A stretch of 64,000 nucleotides of DNA from Primula veris (Eukaryota; Streptophyta; Magnoliopsida; Ericales; Primulaceae): contig OY821751.1 in NCBI GenBank assembly GCA_963682055.1, forward strand, positions 62,001 through 126,000, written 5' to 3'. A program made the position numbers and the translations under genes. The notes under the pieces are model-generated. The model had not been told where the DNA came from and ran no database searches. It saw nothing but the letters and a program-made list of their open reading frames with translations. Below are positions 33,701 through 46,113 of the stretch, one piece after another. Position 1 is the first letter of the stretch. Each line of letters begins with the position of its first letter.

Positions 33701-35335
33701 AATGGAATTGGTCAGTGTTTTGTTTTCAAATCCCCATATCTAACCCCCATAAAATAATTCATTACAATAAATTTTACTTTTACTTTTATTATCTTATCAT
33801 CTGCACCAAACAGGATTGAATGAATGAATGCCTTTACTACTTAGTAATTATGAAAATGACCTTTTTACTCTATTCTGAAATACTAACTTAGTTTCAAGAA
33901 ATAAATCCTCTTTTTTTTTCGAAAATTAATGTCTGATATTATTAAGTAAAGTAATTCATTTTCAGAAGGAAAAAAAAAAAAAAAGTAGCCTATTTCCCTA
34001 AAAGTGACTAATATTCTATTAAAAATGTCGCTTTCATCAAAATGACTTAATTTTAGAAAGAAAGCTTATATATTCCTTCTTCTAATTGCCTTATTTTCAC
34101 AAAAATAATAAAAATTCAGAAGGGCCCAAAACGTGGAAGTAATACTTATACACCCCGTTCAGAGGATCATAAGTTCATAACGTACGTTAGAAAAAGCTCT
34201 TTCACCGTGAAAAGAACAAAAACATAGAAACAATCCATAGTACCGTGAAAACAAACACCACTACATTATGAATATGAATAGCCGAAAACATGGAAACAAC
34301 GCTGTGAAAAGGCTAAAAACGTGGAAATAACCATGGAAACTTTATATTTTCTTTATTTTATGTTGAAGCGTTGATCAACAATTAATATGTTGATATGTTG
34401 TAATAGTTCAATTTCCTACCCGTTGCTCTAATCCAACTTACCATTTCTTAAGAATTTGATAATGCTGGGTTTCAGACTTTAATCACAGGCAATGGGAAAA
34501 GATATAAATCAGAACAAGCCCATGCACACTAGAGAAAAATAAACACATTGTTGCATATACGATTACAAACAAGAACCTGACACTATGACCAACTAACCAT
34601 GAGAAGTCCAGTTGGGTTACGCTAGTTAATAAAGGACCGTTCTTTCAACTTGATCAAAGCTTTGAATTTCGTTGGTTTCACTCTTTAACAGACAGCAACT
34701 GTATATGGAAACGAAAAATATCAGCCAATGTGAAGCTTAACTTGAAAATAGGGACAATGGGAACTAAGGAACGACAAAAAAAGTGCATTCCACATCTTCT
34801 ATACACAAATCTACTAAATATAGCCAGAGTTTATTTCGCAACGTTCTTTTTAGTGTAAAGTTCTTAAAAGCCTGTTGCGGAAGCTGTTAAGAGTGTTCTA
34901 ACAAATATCAATCGGGTGCTCATAGTGCATGAATAGCTTACATAAAAAATACAACGGAGTCACAGGTGAGGGTGATCTCGGTCTTGTGACACCACCCTTG
35001 CTACCAGCAACCTTATCACAATATTATAACTTAAAAAGAAAGGAAACAAAGAAATGTGTAAGATGAGATTTGTGCCAACAATACAAAAACGTATCTATAA
35101 AAAGTTCACATTTTCCCACCTCAGTATAAAGGATTCACAGGAGTAAAGAAACACGTGCAATAATAATAAAAAATGAAACGAGATGCACACATCAAGTTTT
35201 GAAATGTCTTCTTCTCCATCTAACAAAAATAGTTCCGAGCGACTCTCTCCCCTCCCACATTTTATCTATTTAGTCCTCGCTTCTAATTTCCTTTTGCCCC
35301 TATTCTTCTTGTTCTTTATAACAGTTGGTTGTCAC
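33701..35335. other. Intergenic region
   Basis: No gene was seen. It contains A/T-rich unique sequence and a degenerate patch with recurring 'cgtgaaaac'/'gtggaaacaa' around 34130-34340. The last few hundred bases before 35336 are probably the 3'UTR of eIF2 gamma. Confidence 0.5.
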
Positions 35336-38300
35336 TCAAATAGGACAAGGGGGGACCTCCAGCGTCTTACCGGCTTGAATCTGACCCCACCCGATCAGAC
35401 GCCAATGCTTCTCAACTCTCCTACTCAATGCTATCTTTTCACCTTTGCTAGTACAAACCGGTGAAGTCAGTTGCAACTTGGCAAGATCGTTCTTAACGGC
35501 AATGACACGTGCACCTGTTGACATAGACCCAATGTTCAGCATTAATATCTCTGCTTTTGCCAGCTTAGATACCCTCCCTTGTCTCTCTTCCCCCTTTGTC
35601 CTCACTCCAAGAAGCCGTCTCAGCAAGAAAAAGTTCACCTGCAAAATTTCAAACAAAAATATCAAAATCTCTCTAGAATTACGTAGGCCTTGCCTGGTTG
35701 CAGTCTGTTTGCTGTGTATCTTTTATGTAGTAAATTACAGATTGATATTATATCCTCCTCTGAATCTTGATGTTGTTTCTTGTATTCTCAGGAAAGCACA
35801 GAAATGTCCAACTTTTTACTTATCTTTTGGGTAGTAACTTCTTACAGAAAATATACATCCAACAGAAAATTATATTATTTCCTATACGACTTTACAGACG
35901 ATGGGCTGCATTTGGATTACTATATTAAAAGCTGAGCTTTTGTCGAGTTTTGGCCTGAGAAAGCTTGAAGTTTTAACCATTATGAATCTTTTGCTTTGTA
36001 TAAACCTCAAAACAGTAGGAGAATAAATTCACTAAAATGTTTACCTCTAATTCAACAAATACATCAGGAAGTGAGCCGACCTCACCAAGAACGTGACCAA
36101 CCAACCTATCAGCACGGGTTAAAGTAGGATCCATAGTAGTGCCAACACCAATGAGACCTCCAGGTACAGCAAATTGCAGTTCATTTTGCTCTGCGAACAA
36201 AGAAACAATTCTAGAGTAGATAGGTGTGCATTTGATGTTGCCCTTCTCATCCTTGACTACAATTCCAGGCCTCACCTCGATAAGCTGGTTCACTTTCAAA
36301 ACACCCTACAAGACAGTTTCATCACAAAAATATTAAATCTGCTGTCACTCAAATTTTAATTGAGAAACCAAGGCCAAAAACAGTCCTGCCTTTACGAGCA
36401 TGCATGGACAAAATAAGCTAATAACATGTATGAACAAATGCTAATTACATAAGAAGAAGAATTTGATCAATTCTTCAAATTTTAGACATGTGCGACGCTA
36501 TTTCTTGTAAGACACATACAGAAAGCACAATAAGGCTCTGTTTGTTTCACAGTAAAACCTTTGTTAGCATTTCATTTACGGATGTTTGGTCCATAATAGA
36601 TTTTCCACGTAAAATTCTATTGAAATTCAAAGTTGTGTTAGTTCTTTAAATTTAGACAAAGTTGATGAATAAATAAATAAATATGGTTCATACTTTAAAC
36701 ATAATAATATTTTAAGATAATAACATCAAATATTAATCAAAGTCACAAAAATAAATAAGTTCGTGAAAGTTAAAAAAACATTACTGATTAAAAACCATAA
36801 TTATTTTGACAGGAAAAAAACCCAAAACTTATTCATTTATTTTAAAGAACTTAAATTTCGTCTATTCTTTTTAAGTAAACTCATCAACCACTTTTTCTTT
36901 CCTGCATCTTTTTATTATTCATTAATATTGCAATTGCTATTGCTATGAATTGTATTAAAAATTTAGCTACGACCACAAATATATATTTGTTCACCATGGT
37001 TAAATAAGAAAAAACAGTAATATACATTTAGAATATTAGCTAATATAAAAAGGGAGGTTGTAAACATAAGATGGTATTAGAATATTATGAAAGATACCGT
37101 CTCTATGTATTAACGCAGAGAGAAATTTTTGTGCATAGTAATGTAAAATGTTTACTGGGATAGAATCCGCTAGTAATAGCTTAGGTGTACAGGGTTCGAG
37201 TCTTGTTAAAGGGGGAAGGTGTGAAATCCCTTGATCCTCTTTAATAAGATTTTAGGAAATAAAAAATTACGCCTTTTTTTCTAGGGGATATGTTTCCCTC
37301 ATTTTCCTTGATTTGGGGAAATAATTTCCTAAAGATTTGTTTTTACCTTAATTTAACCGCATGTAATATTAGTTTAACCCGTAAAGATTTGTTTACACTG
37401 ATTCACATTAAAACAAACAGACCCTAAAACACACACACACACGCAGGGAGAGAGATGAACAAATTCAAGCTTCTTCTAAGATAAATACATACAATCTGAA
37501 CAATGATTCGGGGGAAGGGCTGAAACAGTGAAACTCGTATATGCTACTTCCTAACTTAAAGGTTTTGAAAGGTTTTGAAAAAAGAAAAGTGAAAAATCAA
37601 TATTCCAATATAATCTGAGGGGTAGACTCGGCCCATTTGTGCTAGTCCTGGTCACCACCCCGAAGCAAATGAATGGAACAATAATAAGAGATAAGAGGAC
37701 ATACTTTGAGAATACTTCCCCCAGCAACACCACCTCTGATTTCATCAACTTCAAAACCAGGCTTATTGACATCAAACGAACGAATAATAATCATGTTAGG
37801 GGGAGAGATAAAGTTCCTCTCAGGAATTGGGATCTTCTTCACAAGGTATTCGCATACAACATCAATGTTATACTTAAGCTGTGCAGAAACTGGAACAATC
37901 GGTGCACCATCGGCAACAGTTTTCTGAAGAAAAAATTAACAGTATTTATATTAATTGGACAGATGCCAATCAGCTAAAAAAAAGAGTTGTAAAGAAGAAG
38001 TCACGGAGAACTGTATGTGTATAATTAGAATTTACCTGGATAAATTTCTGAATTGCTTCGTGTTGGTTCAGGGCTACATTTTCCTGAATAAGATCCACCT
38101 TGTTCTGAAGAATTATAATATGTTGAAGGCGCATAATCTCAACAGCAGCCAAATGCTCAGAAGTTTGTGGTTGGGGACAAGTTTCATTGGCAGCAATGAG
38201 AAGTAGAGCTCCATCCATAATTGCTGCTCCATTAAGCATAGTAGCCATGAGAATATCGTGACCCTGTTGAAAAATTCAATACCATATAATGAAAAAAGAA

Positions 38301-40211
38301 ACAGATATAGAAAGCTATAAACAAAGGCCTGTTTTGCCAAGGATATAATTAAACAGATAATGACACTAGTTCCCATGTTTGCAATTTTAGTTAAAGCATG
38401 TTACATGGAAAGTTTTGAAAGCTTATATGCATATTAGTAGTGTCTAATACAAATATCAATTGAAGATATCCAATAACCACTAAAATTTCAACTAAAATTT
38501 ATAGGCTACGGATAAATTTTTGAAAGCTTATAAATTTGATACTTCATTCAAATATCAATAAAAGATATCCCAACAATCTATTCATAATTGTTACTTGTTA
38601 CGGGAATAATTTTTAGGAGGTTATGAATTCAGTACAATATGCAGATCAATTCACGTAATTTAGGTTCACCATTTTGTATATTGAAAGTTTAGAATTTTTT
38701 TGAAGAATTAGAAGATTATACGACGAAAAACGCAAAGTGCTACTGCAAACTAAAGTTGCTCAGAAACCTTTAACAGATATTATGAAGATAATTAAGTTAA
38801 CAAACTGCATTTTTAAGGTTGGGGATAAGAAAATCTTACCGGACAATCAACAAAAGAAACATGCCTAAGCAATTTCATCCTACAATTTTCGAACCCAGGC
38901 ACATCACACATGGGGCTATCTTCTTTCCCACTTCCGTATGCCCTAGAAACAAACAAATAACATAAACCATGAAGTACAAGAGGAAAACAAAAACTTAAAA
39001 TGGGTTCAGAATATTCATTGGTGCTTACTTGTAGCACATAGGCCGTGGGCACTTATCATCTTCACACTTATATATCTTTGCATTGGCATATCCCAGCTTA
39101 ATGGTAATGTTTCGTTCCAACTCATTTTTAAAACGAACAGTCTGTAAAATTGACCATTCGATTAGACTTTTTTTCTTCCCAATATAAAAATCATGCCAAA
39201 AAAATTGATAAGAAATCCAAGGCTGCCGTAAAACAATTTTCCACTGAAAACGGTAAAAATAGATGGACAAACTGGTCCAAGCTAGCTCACAAGAAGAAAC
39301 AAAAAAAAAAACAGAAACCCTCTTGTGTTATATTCAAAGCTCAGAAATTTAATAAGGCCATCTCACCCAAACATAAGCTAACAATCGACAGCTAAGACAC
39401 ATAAGTTAGAAATAAAAACATATCAGTATTGATAGAGAGCAGGGTCATCTCCCACATTTACCATATGATACTCTCTAAGTGGAACTTTTAAGAAATAAAG
39501 AAAGATATCATAAAAAACTCCTAAGTTTAAGCTAGCTCCTTAGGTTTCTCAAGGATCTTATTTTTCTATTTTTGAAGATACATAGAAGAGAGTAAATCAA
39601 ATCAACGCAATAGCAGAAGCTACTACTACAGGTCTAGTACCCCAGAAGTTGAAAGGAAGGGTTCGTAAGAATATTTATGAAAAATATGTTAACTCCTAAG
39701 ACAACTTTCCTTCCATGCTCATCGGCTTTACTTGCAAAAGGCATATTTGATCATTCTTGCTAAAAATAGAGCTATTGAGTTCAAACCGAATGGCATGGAC
39801 AAAAAAAAGCATTCCGGGAAGAAAAAGAAAAACCTGTATAAGCAACATCAGAAAATTCTAGAAGAAAAACAATTAAATACCTGAACTCCTGAAATAGCTT
39901 TGACAACTGTTGACTTTCCGTGAGCCACATGCCCGATAGTCCCTGAAGTAACACATTTTAGAAAGTTACCATACTACAATACTAAGTACTAACATACCAT
40001 ATAGTTCTGAAGATTGGAATTAAAATCCTTAGAAACTAAAACAGAAAATTATATTTGAATATGCTAAAATATTATTTAAAAAGAAGCATAAGAAATATAA
40101 AATACCAATATTGATTGTGGCTTGGCGGGAAATGACTTCGGGTGAAAGTGGATGCAGCTTTGTCACATCCAGCTTACCCAAATCTTGCTCCATCAACCCT
40201 TTTTTCGACAT
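35336..40211 (-). CDS. EIF2G: Translation initiation factor eIF2 subunit gamma, 8 coding exons
   Basis: This is the GTP-binding subunit of eIF2, which brings initiator Met-tRNA to the 40S ribosome in the cytosol. Coding exons (minus): 40106-40211, 39881-39942, 39029-39141, 38840-38942, 38036-38263, 37705-37923, 36045-36305, 35336-35638; total 1395 nt, 464 aa, the usual family length. Seen: G1 GHVAHGKST (39-47), G3 DCPGHD (126-131), G4 NKVD (182-185), a following SAQ for G5, and a four-cysteine zinc ribbon (C82, C87, C106, C114; C92 is nearby). The C-terminal half has the EF-Tu-like beta-barrel motifs ([33 protein letters not shown]). Nothing is broken. The large introns hold a MITE (36534-37424) and, in the likely 5'UTR intron, a hAT-like element. 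Confidence 0.98.
36534..37424. mobile_element. Tourist-like (PIF/Harbinger-type) MITE in an eIF2 gamma intron
   Basis: The ends are ggctctgtttgttt (36534) and, reverse-complemented, gggtctgtttgttt (ending 37424), about 14 bp with one mismatch. They are flanked by 'taa' on both sides (36531-36533 and 37425-37427), the 3-bp TTA/TAA duplication of this superfamily. It has no coding capacity and lies in the intron 36306-37704. Confidence 0.75.
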
Positions 40212-42860
40212 CTTGGAATTTGCAATGCTTTGCTCTGAATACTAAAAAAACAGGTTTAAAGAAAGACGATGCAAGGACGACAGTAAAAAAAGAGGAGAGA
40301 AGTGTTGAAGTATGAGAATTAAGTATATTATCCTGTCTCTAAACAGCCTCTTGACTGAACTAATCTCACATAGCAAGCGTCTATTTCAAAGATTCGATGT
40401 GGGACAAATGAATTACAAATATACGCCCCCAACATCATTTCAGATATATATATATATATATATATAACTCCTTTTAATCCCATATCTCCTACGATTGAAA
40501 GTGAATTACAAATTTTGAAAGAATTGTAGATGAGCACTCAACAGTTATAAATTAACAGAAAGGTAAAGTTGTCACCTTAAGTCTTACTACGACAAGGGAC
40601 GAATCTAGAATTTTAACTGGGGGGGAATCAAAATAACTCAAAAATAGTAATATTAAGCATACTTTTATTTTAATAGCGGAAAGACAAGTTAATGATCCCT
40701 AATCTTAACCATTCCTTGAAAAAAAATCATAATATCTCCTCAAGTTTTTGTTATGTCCTTTGATTTATGATCAACCCGAATCTGCATTTATTGCTCAAAT
40801 AAGAATAAATAGATTTATAAAATACAATATTTTGATATTTTTATCCTGAAAGTTGAGAAGATATTAAAAAACCCTTGAGGAATTAAGAAAAGAGGGTGAT
40901 GAAGATGCAATAGGACTTTATGTTCGTCATTATTTATACCAAGGTTGTAAAAGTCGCAAGTCGGTGACTAATCGGTGAGGTCCGACTGGATTTTTTTCCG
41001 ACTAATCGGATTAGTTGGCGATTAGTCGGTTGGACTAAAAGTGTCACTTTTTAAAAAAATTGGATATTTTTTGTAATTTTCAGAAACTTTTTATGTTACA
41101 GTTGAAAATTAAGAGAAAGTTTTGCAAGTATTGAAAGTTTACATACCTCTTTATAAATAAACAAAATCTTTAATAATAAAACTAGTCCTCTCTCTCTCCC
41201 CAATATACAATTCTGCATATACACTAGCGGGCGTGCCCACGCGATGCGTGGTGTAACACGTGATTTAGTGACAACTCTTTTGCAAAATCAACATTTGTGA
41301 CATTGTATTGATTTAGTGACAACTCTTTTGCAAAATCAACATTGGTGACATTGTAAAATTCACAATCAAATAATATCTTTACACAAGCGTAAAAAAATAA
41401 CAATAAATAAACGAACTGAAATCAGAATTGTTAGATTTGTACCTTGGAGGGAGAGAGAGAGAAAGGAGACACGGAGGTTACAGGAATAAATAGAAAGAGA
41501 TAATGGAGATAATGGGGAAAGAGATATAATAAATATATATTTCGGAAAAAAAAGGGAACGGTTATTAGTAATAACCAACGGTTCAGAACAGTATTTTTAA
41601 CTTTTGAATTAAAGAATAGTTGGTATTTTCGTAATTTAGTTAAGTTTTCAGGGGTATTTTCGGAACATGAAATTCCAAGGCCTCATAAGGGGGTCTTTGC
41701 TTAAATAATAGTAAGAAGTAAGAAGTAAGAAGTAAGATATAGATACAGTACATTTGTATCATCGTCTTCTCCAACTATCCAGTCCTCTCTCTCTCTCCCA
41801 CCGATATTTTGCGACTTGAACCTCACTCTAAGTCTAATTAAGTCATGATCTCTCTTTGTCCCACTTTCTGTTTTTTTTCCGAAAATTTTCAACCCTAATT
41901 GGAATTGGGGATTTTTTACTCTCTTCTCCGATGATCAATTAATTCAATTAGGGTTCAATCCGGGGCTGTATTATATCATATGTGTCTTTAATTGAACCAA
42001 TTATCCCCAAATTGGTCCCCGACTTTTTTGGCCGACTTCTTAAAAATCCAGTCGGTGACCTCCGACTTCCGACTAATCGGCGACTAGTTGACGACTAGTT
42101 ACGACTTTTAAAACACTCATTTATACTTGGGTTATTTGCACTGTAAATTTCAAAGGTATGTAATATCTAAAAGGTGCCAAGGGTAAGACAATAATACTGC
42201 TTTCAAAAATAAAAATAAATAAAAACTTGTAAAAACAAGGGTCACACTAGCTATTTATTCTAAAGTTATTTCACCAATTATATAGTCAACAAATATACTA
42301 GTGTGATTAAATAGTTCAAGGGTAATATAGTAATTTCCAGTTCACAAAATCTAGAGTCTTAAAATCGGTAAGGTTAACCGCTTGTGTTTTATTTTTGGCA
42401 GGGGTTGGTAAAATCGGTGATGCTTAGTTATCTATATAATGTTGTTCTCTGGTCTAATATACGTTACGCTAACTATTAGTATTTCTCTAACCACAATAGT
42501 GCAATTATTATGTGTACATTACTCAGCCAACTATTTATACACAACTCAAAAGTGAACAAATGCGATAACCGATTCATCAATTGCGTAAATAACTCTGATT
42601 CTGTCAGTATGTATCTTTTATACAAAATCCAGAATAAAAGTCTAAATAATATTAATAAAAAAAAAAAAAGCAAGCTAATAATCGAACTAGACACTATCAA
42701 ATATAGGAATATAGAATTGGACTCGTAAAAAAGAGATCAAACAAAGAACAATTATGAATAGATATAGAGATATATAGAGAGAGAGATATTTACCTTGCTC
42801 TCTGGTATTTCGAATCTATCTCTCTCTCTCTCTCTCTCTCTTCAACTATCCAACAATTAT
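40212..42860 (-). other. Probable 5'UTR and 5'UTR intron of eIF2 gamma
   Basis: An acceptor TTTTTTTAG|TATTCAG gives an exon from 40241 to the ATG at 40211. A donor GAGCAAG|GTAAATATC on the minus strand ends an exon at 42794. This would make a 2.5-kb leader intron (40242-42793) holding the hAT-like element. The upstream exon region carries a CT/GA tract (about 42820-42841). A second possible donor (CTCCAAG|GTACAAATC, exon end near 41444) lies inside the hAT-like element, so the real first exon is not certain. Confidence 0.45.
40940..42118. mobile_element. Non-autonomous hAT-like element, about 1.18 kb
   Basis: Ends are imperfect inverted repeats: left caaggttgtaaaagtcg, right (reverse complement) gagtgttttaaaagtcg. 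They continue inward with matching 'actaatcgg', 'gactagtcg' and 'gactggattttt' blocks for about 80 bp. The identical 8-mer atttatac flanks both sides (40932-40939 and 42119-42126), the hAT duplication length. Inside is a direct duplication of about 50 bp ('gatttagtgacaactctttt' at about 41261 and 41311) and a GA-rich segment. No transposase was seen. Confidence 0.75.
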
Positions 42861-43516
42861 ATAAGTAGTATGATGATATATATATATATATCAGTTTTGA
42901 GCTTTTTAGGGTTTATCCTATCTTTGAATTAATTTAATTGTGGTAAACTTTTTTACTTTCCAGTTTAGCTACTTTACTTAAATTTCAATTTAGTACCCCC
43001 AATTTCTAGTCCTCTCTATATACAGTACTACTCTTTACTTACTGGAAATTCAGAAATATCATCTCTCTCTCCTCTTTTTGTGTCTTTACTTTTTACCCCT
43101 CCCTCTATTCAATCTTTTTATCAAACAAAACAAGAAAAATTAAACATTACATTATCTCATCATGTATTATACTTACTATTTAGTACTGCTATGATAAGTC
43201 AGGAAGCTCGTGCAATGCATTTTGCCTTATTATTCATTTCGCATCAAAGCGTAGTCCAATTTGTTTGTTTTTTAAATATTAAGTTCGATACATCTATTTT
43301 CTAAAACTTTAATGTAAATTATCATTCCTGTAAAACTACTAGAAATACAAGAGTAAATACAAGATCTCATATTAGTAAGCTTTGAAAAGAAACTAGGATA
43401 GTTACATTTATAGTTTCATTTCACATGTAATGTATCAGAGTTTGTTTTTCATTAAAAGGCATGCATGGAAAGTTACTTACATATTTTTACAACAATATCA
43501 ATATTAGTGACTATCA
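42861..43516. other. Intergenic region
   Basis: This is the promoter-side flank of eIF2 gamma and the 3' flank of the Pro-rich gene. It has a short (AT)n tract near 42876 and CT-rich stretches near 43060. No gene was seen. Confidence 0.5.
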
Positions 43517-44902
43517 TTAGTTGTTGGTGATAGTGTCCCGTGAAGACGGTGATGCGTATGGAGAAAATGATGGGGGATGAGAAGAAACTGGAACACTACG
43601 TGAATAAGTTGATAACATGGAAGTGGAAGCTTTTTTATTGTAAGAAATTTTAGAAAATGAGGGAATGGGAGGGAAATAGGGAATTGGTGGAATAGCGGGA
43701 ATAGGAGGAATGGCGGGGATAGAAGGAAATGGAGGGATAGCATGGATGGGAGGGATATCAGGGATAGGCGGAAATGGAGGAATAGCAGAGATAGAAGGAA
43801 ATGGAGGGATAGCGGGAATAGGAAGGAATGAACGAAAATTGGGGATATGAGGTATATTGGGTATAGAGGGAAAACAAGGAATGGGAGGGATGGGTGGAAG
43901 CGGATGAATAGTGGATAAACCGGAAATCGAAGGAATCGGCTGTAGCGGTGGCTTAGGCGGAATTGATGGGTTAGGGGGGAAACAAGGAAAATGTGGAATC
44001 GGAGGAAGATGGGGTAAACCAGGAATCGGAGGAAGATGGTGTAAACCAGTAATCGGGGGAATAGGGGGTAAAACGGGAATCGGAGGAAGATGGGGTAGTG
44101 GGGGCTTAGGCGGAATTGGTGAGATATGAGGAAAACAAGGAAAAGGTGGAAGCGAATGAAGAGGGGGTAAACCGGGAATCGGAGGAATCGGTGGTAGTAG
44201 GGGTTTAGGCGGAATTGGTGGGATAGGGGGCAAACAAGGAATGTGTGGAAGAGGAGGTAAAACGTGAATCGGAGAAATCAATGGTAGTGGGAGCTTAGGC
44301 GGAATTGGTGAGATTGAGGGAAAACAAAGAATGGATGGAAGAGGGGGTAAACCAGGAATCGGTGGTAATGGGGGCTTAGACGGAATTGGTGGGATAGGGG
44401 GAAAACAAGGAATTGGTGGAAGCGGAGGAAAAGGGAATAAACCGGGAATCGGGATAATCGGTGGTAGTGGGGGCTTAGGCGGAATTGGTGGGATGGGGGG
44501 AAAACAAGGAAGAGGTGGAAGCGGATGAAGAGGGGGTAAACCAGGAATCGAAGGAATTGGTGGTACTGGGGGCTTAGACGGAATTGGTGAGAAAGGGGGA
44601 AAACACGAAATGGGTGGAAGAGGGGGTAAACAGGGAATCGGATAAATCGATGGTAGTGGGGGCTTAGTAGGAATTGGTGGGATAGGGAAAAATCGAATAA
44701 AAGGGTTGTTATGAGCGAAAAGAGGATGATCACAATGATGGTCATGATGGTGATCATATTGGTGATGGTGGCAGTGATGACGGAGGTGGTGGTTGATATT
44801 AATGTGCCCTTCAACCGTTATCATTGCACATGTCAACAATACTACTAGTTGAATTATCTTCACCATTAACTCAATCGACCTCCTTCCATATTGTCCGTCC
44901 AT
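43517..44902 (-). CDS. Secreted proline/histidine-rich cell-wall-type protein, up to 461 aa
   Basis: This is a single-exon ORF. An ATG at 44866 (M13) is followed by a clean signal peptide, MVKIIQLVVLLTCAMITVEG; the upstream in-frame ATG at 44902 adds a charged 12-residue stretch, so M13 is the likelier start. The signal is followed by a His-rich block (about residues 33-60, HHxxHHCHHHxxDHHHDHH) that could bind metal. About 380 residues of Pro-rich repeats follow, built on PPIPCFPPIPPIPPKPPLPPI-like units; smaller PPIP units follow, and the tail (about the last 50 residues) is Ser/Thr-rich. There is no SPPPP extensin motif. It is likely an apoplastic structural protein; no specific family is assigned. 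The reverse strand shows Gly-rich shadow ORFs. Confidence 0.8.
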   Translation of the reverse strand: MDGQYGRRSIELMVKIIQLVVLLTCAMITVEGHININHHLRHHCHHHQYDHHHDHHCDHPLFAHNNPFIRFFPIPPIPTKPPLPSIYPIPCLPPLPPISCFPPFSPIPSKPPVPPIPSIPGLPPLHPLPPLPCFPPIPPIPPKPPLPPIIPIPGLFPFPPLPPIPCFPPIPPIPSKPPLPPIPGLPPLPSILCFPSISPIPPKLPLPLISPIHVLPPLPHIPCLPPIPPIPPKPLLPPIPPIPGLPPLHSLPPFPCFPHISPIPPKPPLPHLPPIPVLPPIPPITGLHHLPPIPGLPHLPPIPHFPCFPPNPSIPPKPPLQPIPSISGLSTIHPLPPIPPIPCFPSIPNIPHIPNFRSFLPIPAIPPFPSISAIPPFPPIPDIPPIHAIPPFPSIPAIPPIPAIPPIPYFPPIPSFSKISYNKKASTSMLSTYSRSVPVSSHPPSFSPYASPSSRDTITNN

Positions 44903-46074
44903 AGTTATACTTGAACTAATTGAAAACTCTTAGTGCTTGCCAATTAGTAGCACCGTCGCAGTTTCATGCTTATTATCTTACTTTTTTTGGGCTATTCATA
45001 AACCCATTATGTGTGTATATGTATAGATTCATGTTGAAAAATAATATTGTTTAAAGATTGGAAAAGACACATGGTATGAATGATCTTATTTAGAGTGTTG
45101 ATTGCGTTTGCTTTGCTGATTCCCTTGTCATTGCCAACGTGTGACCTCATTCTCCTCTGTTAGTTAGTGTTGCTATTGTAAAATATAAATGTACTTACTT
45201 TCGAGAAAACAAAGTATGGCGATTAATTGTCTTGATATTAATAAAGCACCAATACTAATAGTATTTTGTTTGTAGCAATCAACTCTACTTGTATATTTTG
45301 TCATGAAAATAGGGCTTGTAATAACTTTTAAATGGAGATGTTGCGTTTAGCAACATTTTTCAATAATTTGTGTAAACATGGAAAGTAATATTGTTCTTAT
45401 GTTAAACTTTATGTACGTTCATGGGGCTTGATATTCCCATATACAAACGAGTAGTTCAAATATTATAGAGATAGAACGTGCTATAAGGCTACATAACATA
45501 TATTTGAACTGCATAGTGTGATATATTTAAACAGAATGATCACCCTCATCTGTTTTAAAATTGTAAATTTTAAAATGTTTACTATATTTTGTTAAAATTA
45601 ATCATTTGACATCCCTCCCAATTCTATCACTCGTACTGAGCGGCTTTGCCCAAGTAGGAACATCCTTAGTTGTCGAATGGCACCTATTGTGTATGGTATT
45701 TATTTCATTTTTAATAGTTAAACACTTATTTACATGAAAAGACGTCTTAAGCCAACCCAAGTCTTGTATTAATTTGTTGTGAACTTGCGAGTTGGTGTTT
45801 GAGTTGAACTCAAACGGTGCTCTACAAGGTATATATATGTTTGGTAACAGCTAAAAGTAACTTTACTCGATGGAACCTTTGACCAAAAATACTATTATAG
45901 TTAGTATAAAATATTTTGAACCCGATGGGTGATGTTAGTATTAAGTAGTAGTTAATTGTTTTTTGTTTATATTATCAAAGTATTACTAGTATTTGGAAAT
46001 GGAAATGAGCTGGATACAACAACCAAACCAACTGGTTCTTGTAATTCTGACTTACTACTACTACTACTACTACA

Positions 46075-46113
<39 letters not shown>

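Noticed and set aside
36763..36948. 61-codon ORF in the eIF2 gamma intron
   Set aside because: It lies inside the Tourist-like MITE, is K/F/L-rich and has no domain.
43911..44528. Gly-rich ORFs on the plus strand
   Set aside because: They are the antisense reading of the Pro-rich repeat gene, which has a signal peptide and a longer frame.
44278..44814. 178-codon minus-strand ORF overlapping the Pro-rich gene in another frame
   Set aside because: It is a shadow frame of the same repeats (FRLSPHYH pattern) without a signal peptide or other support.
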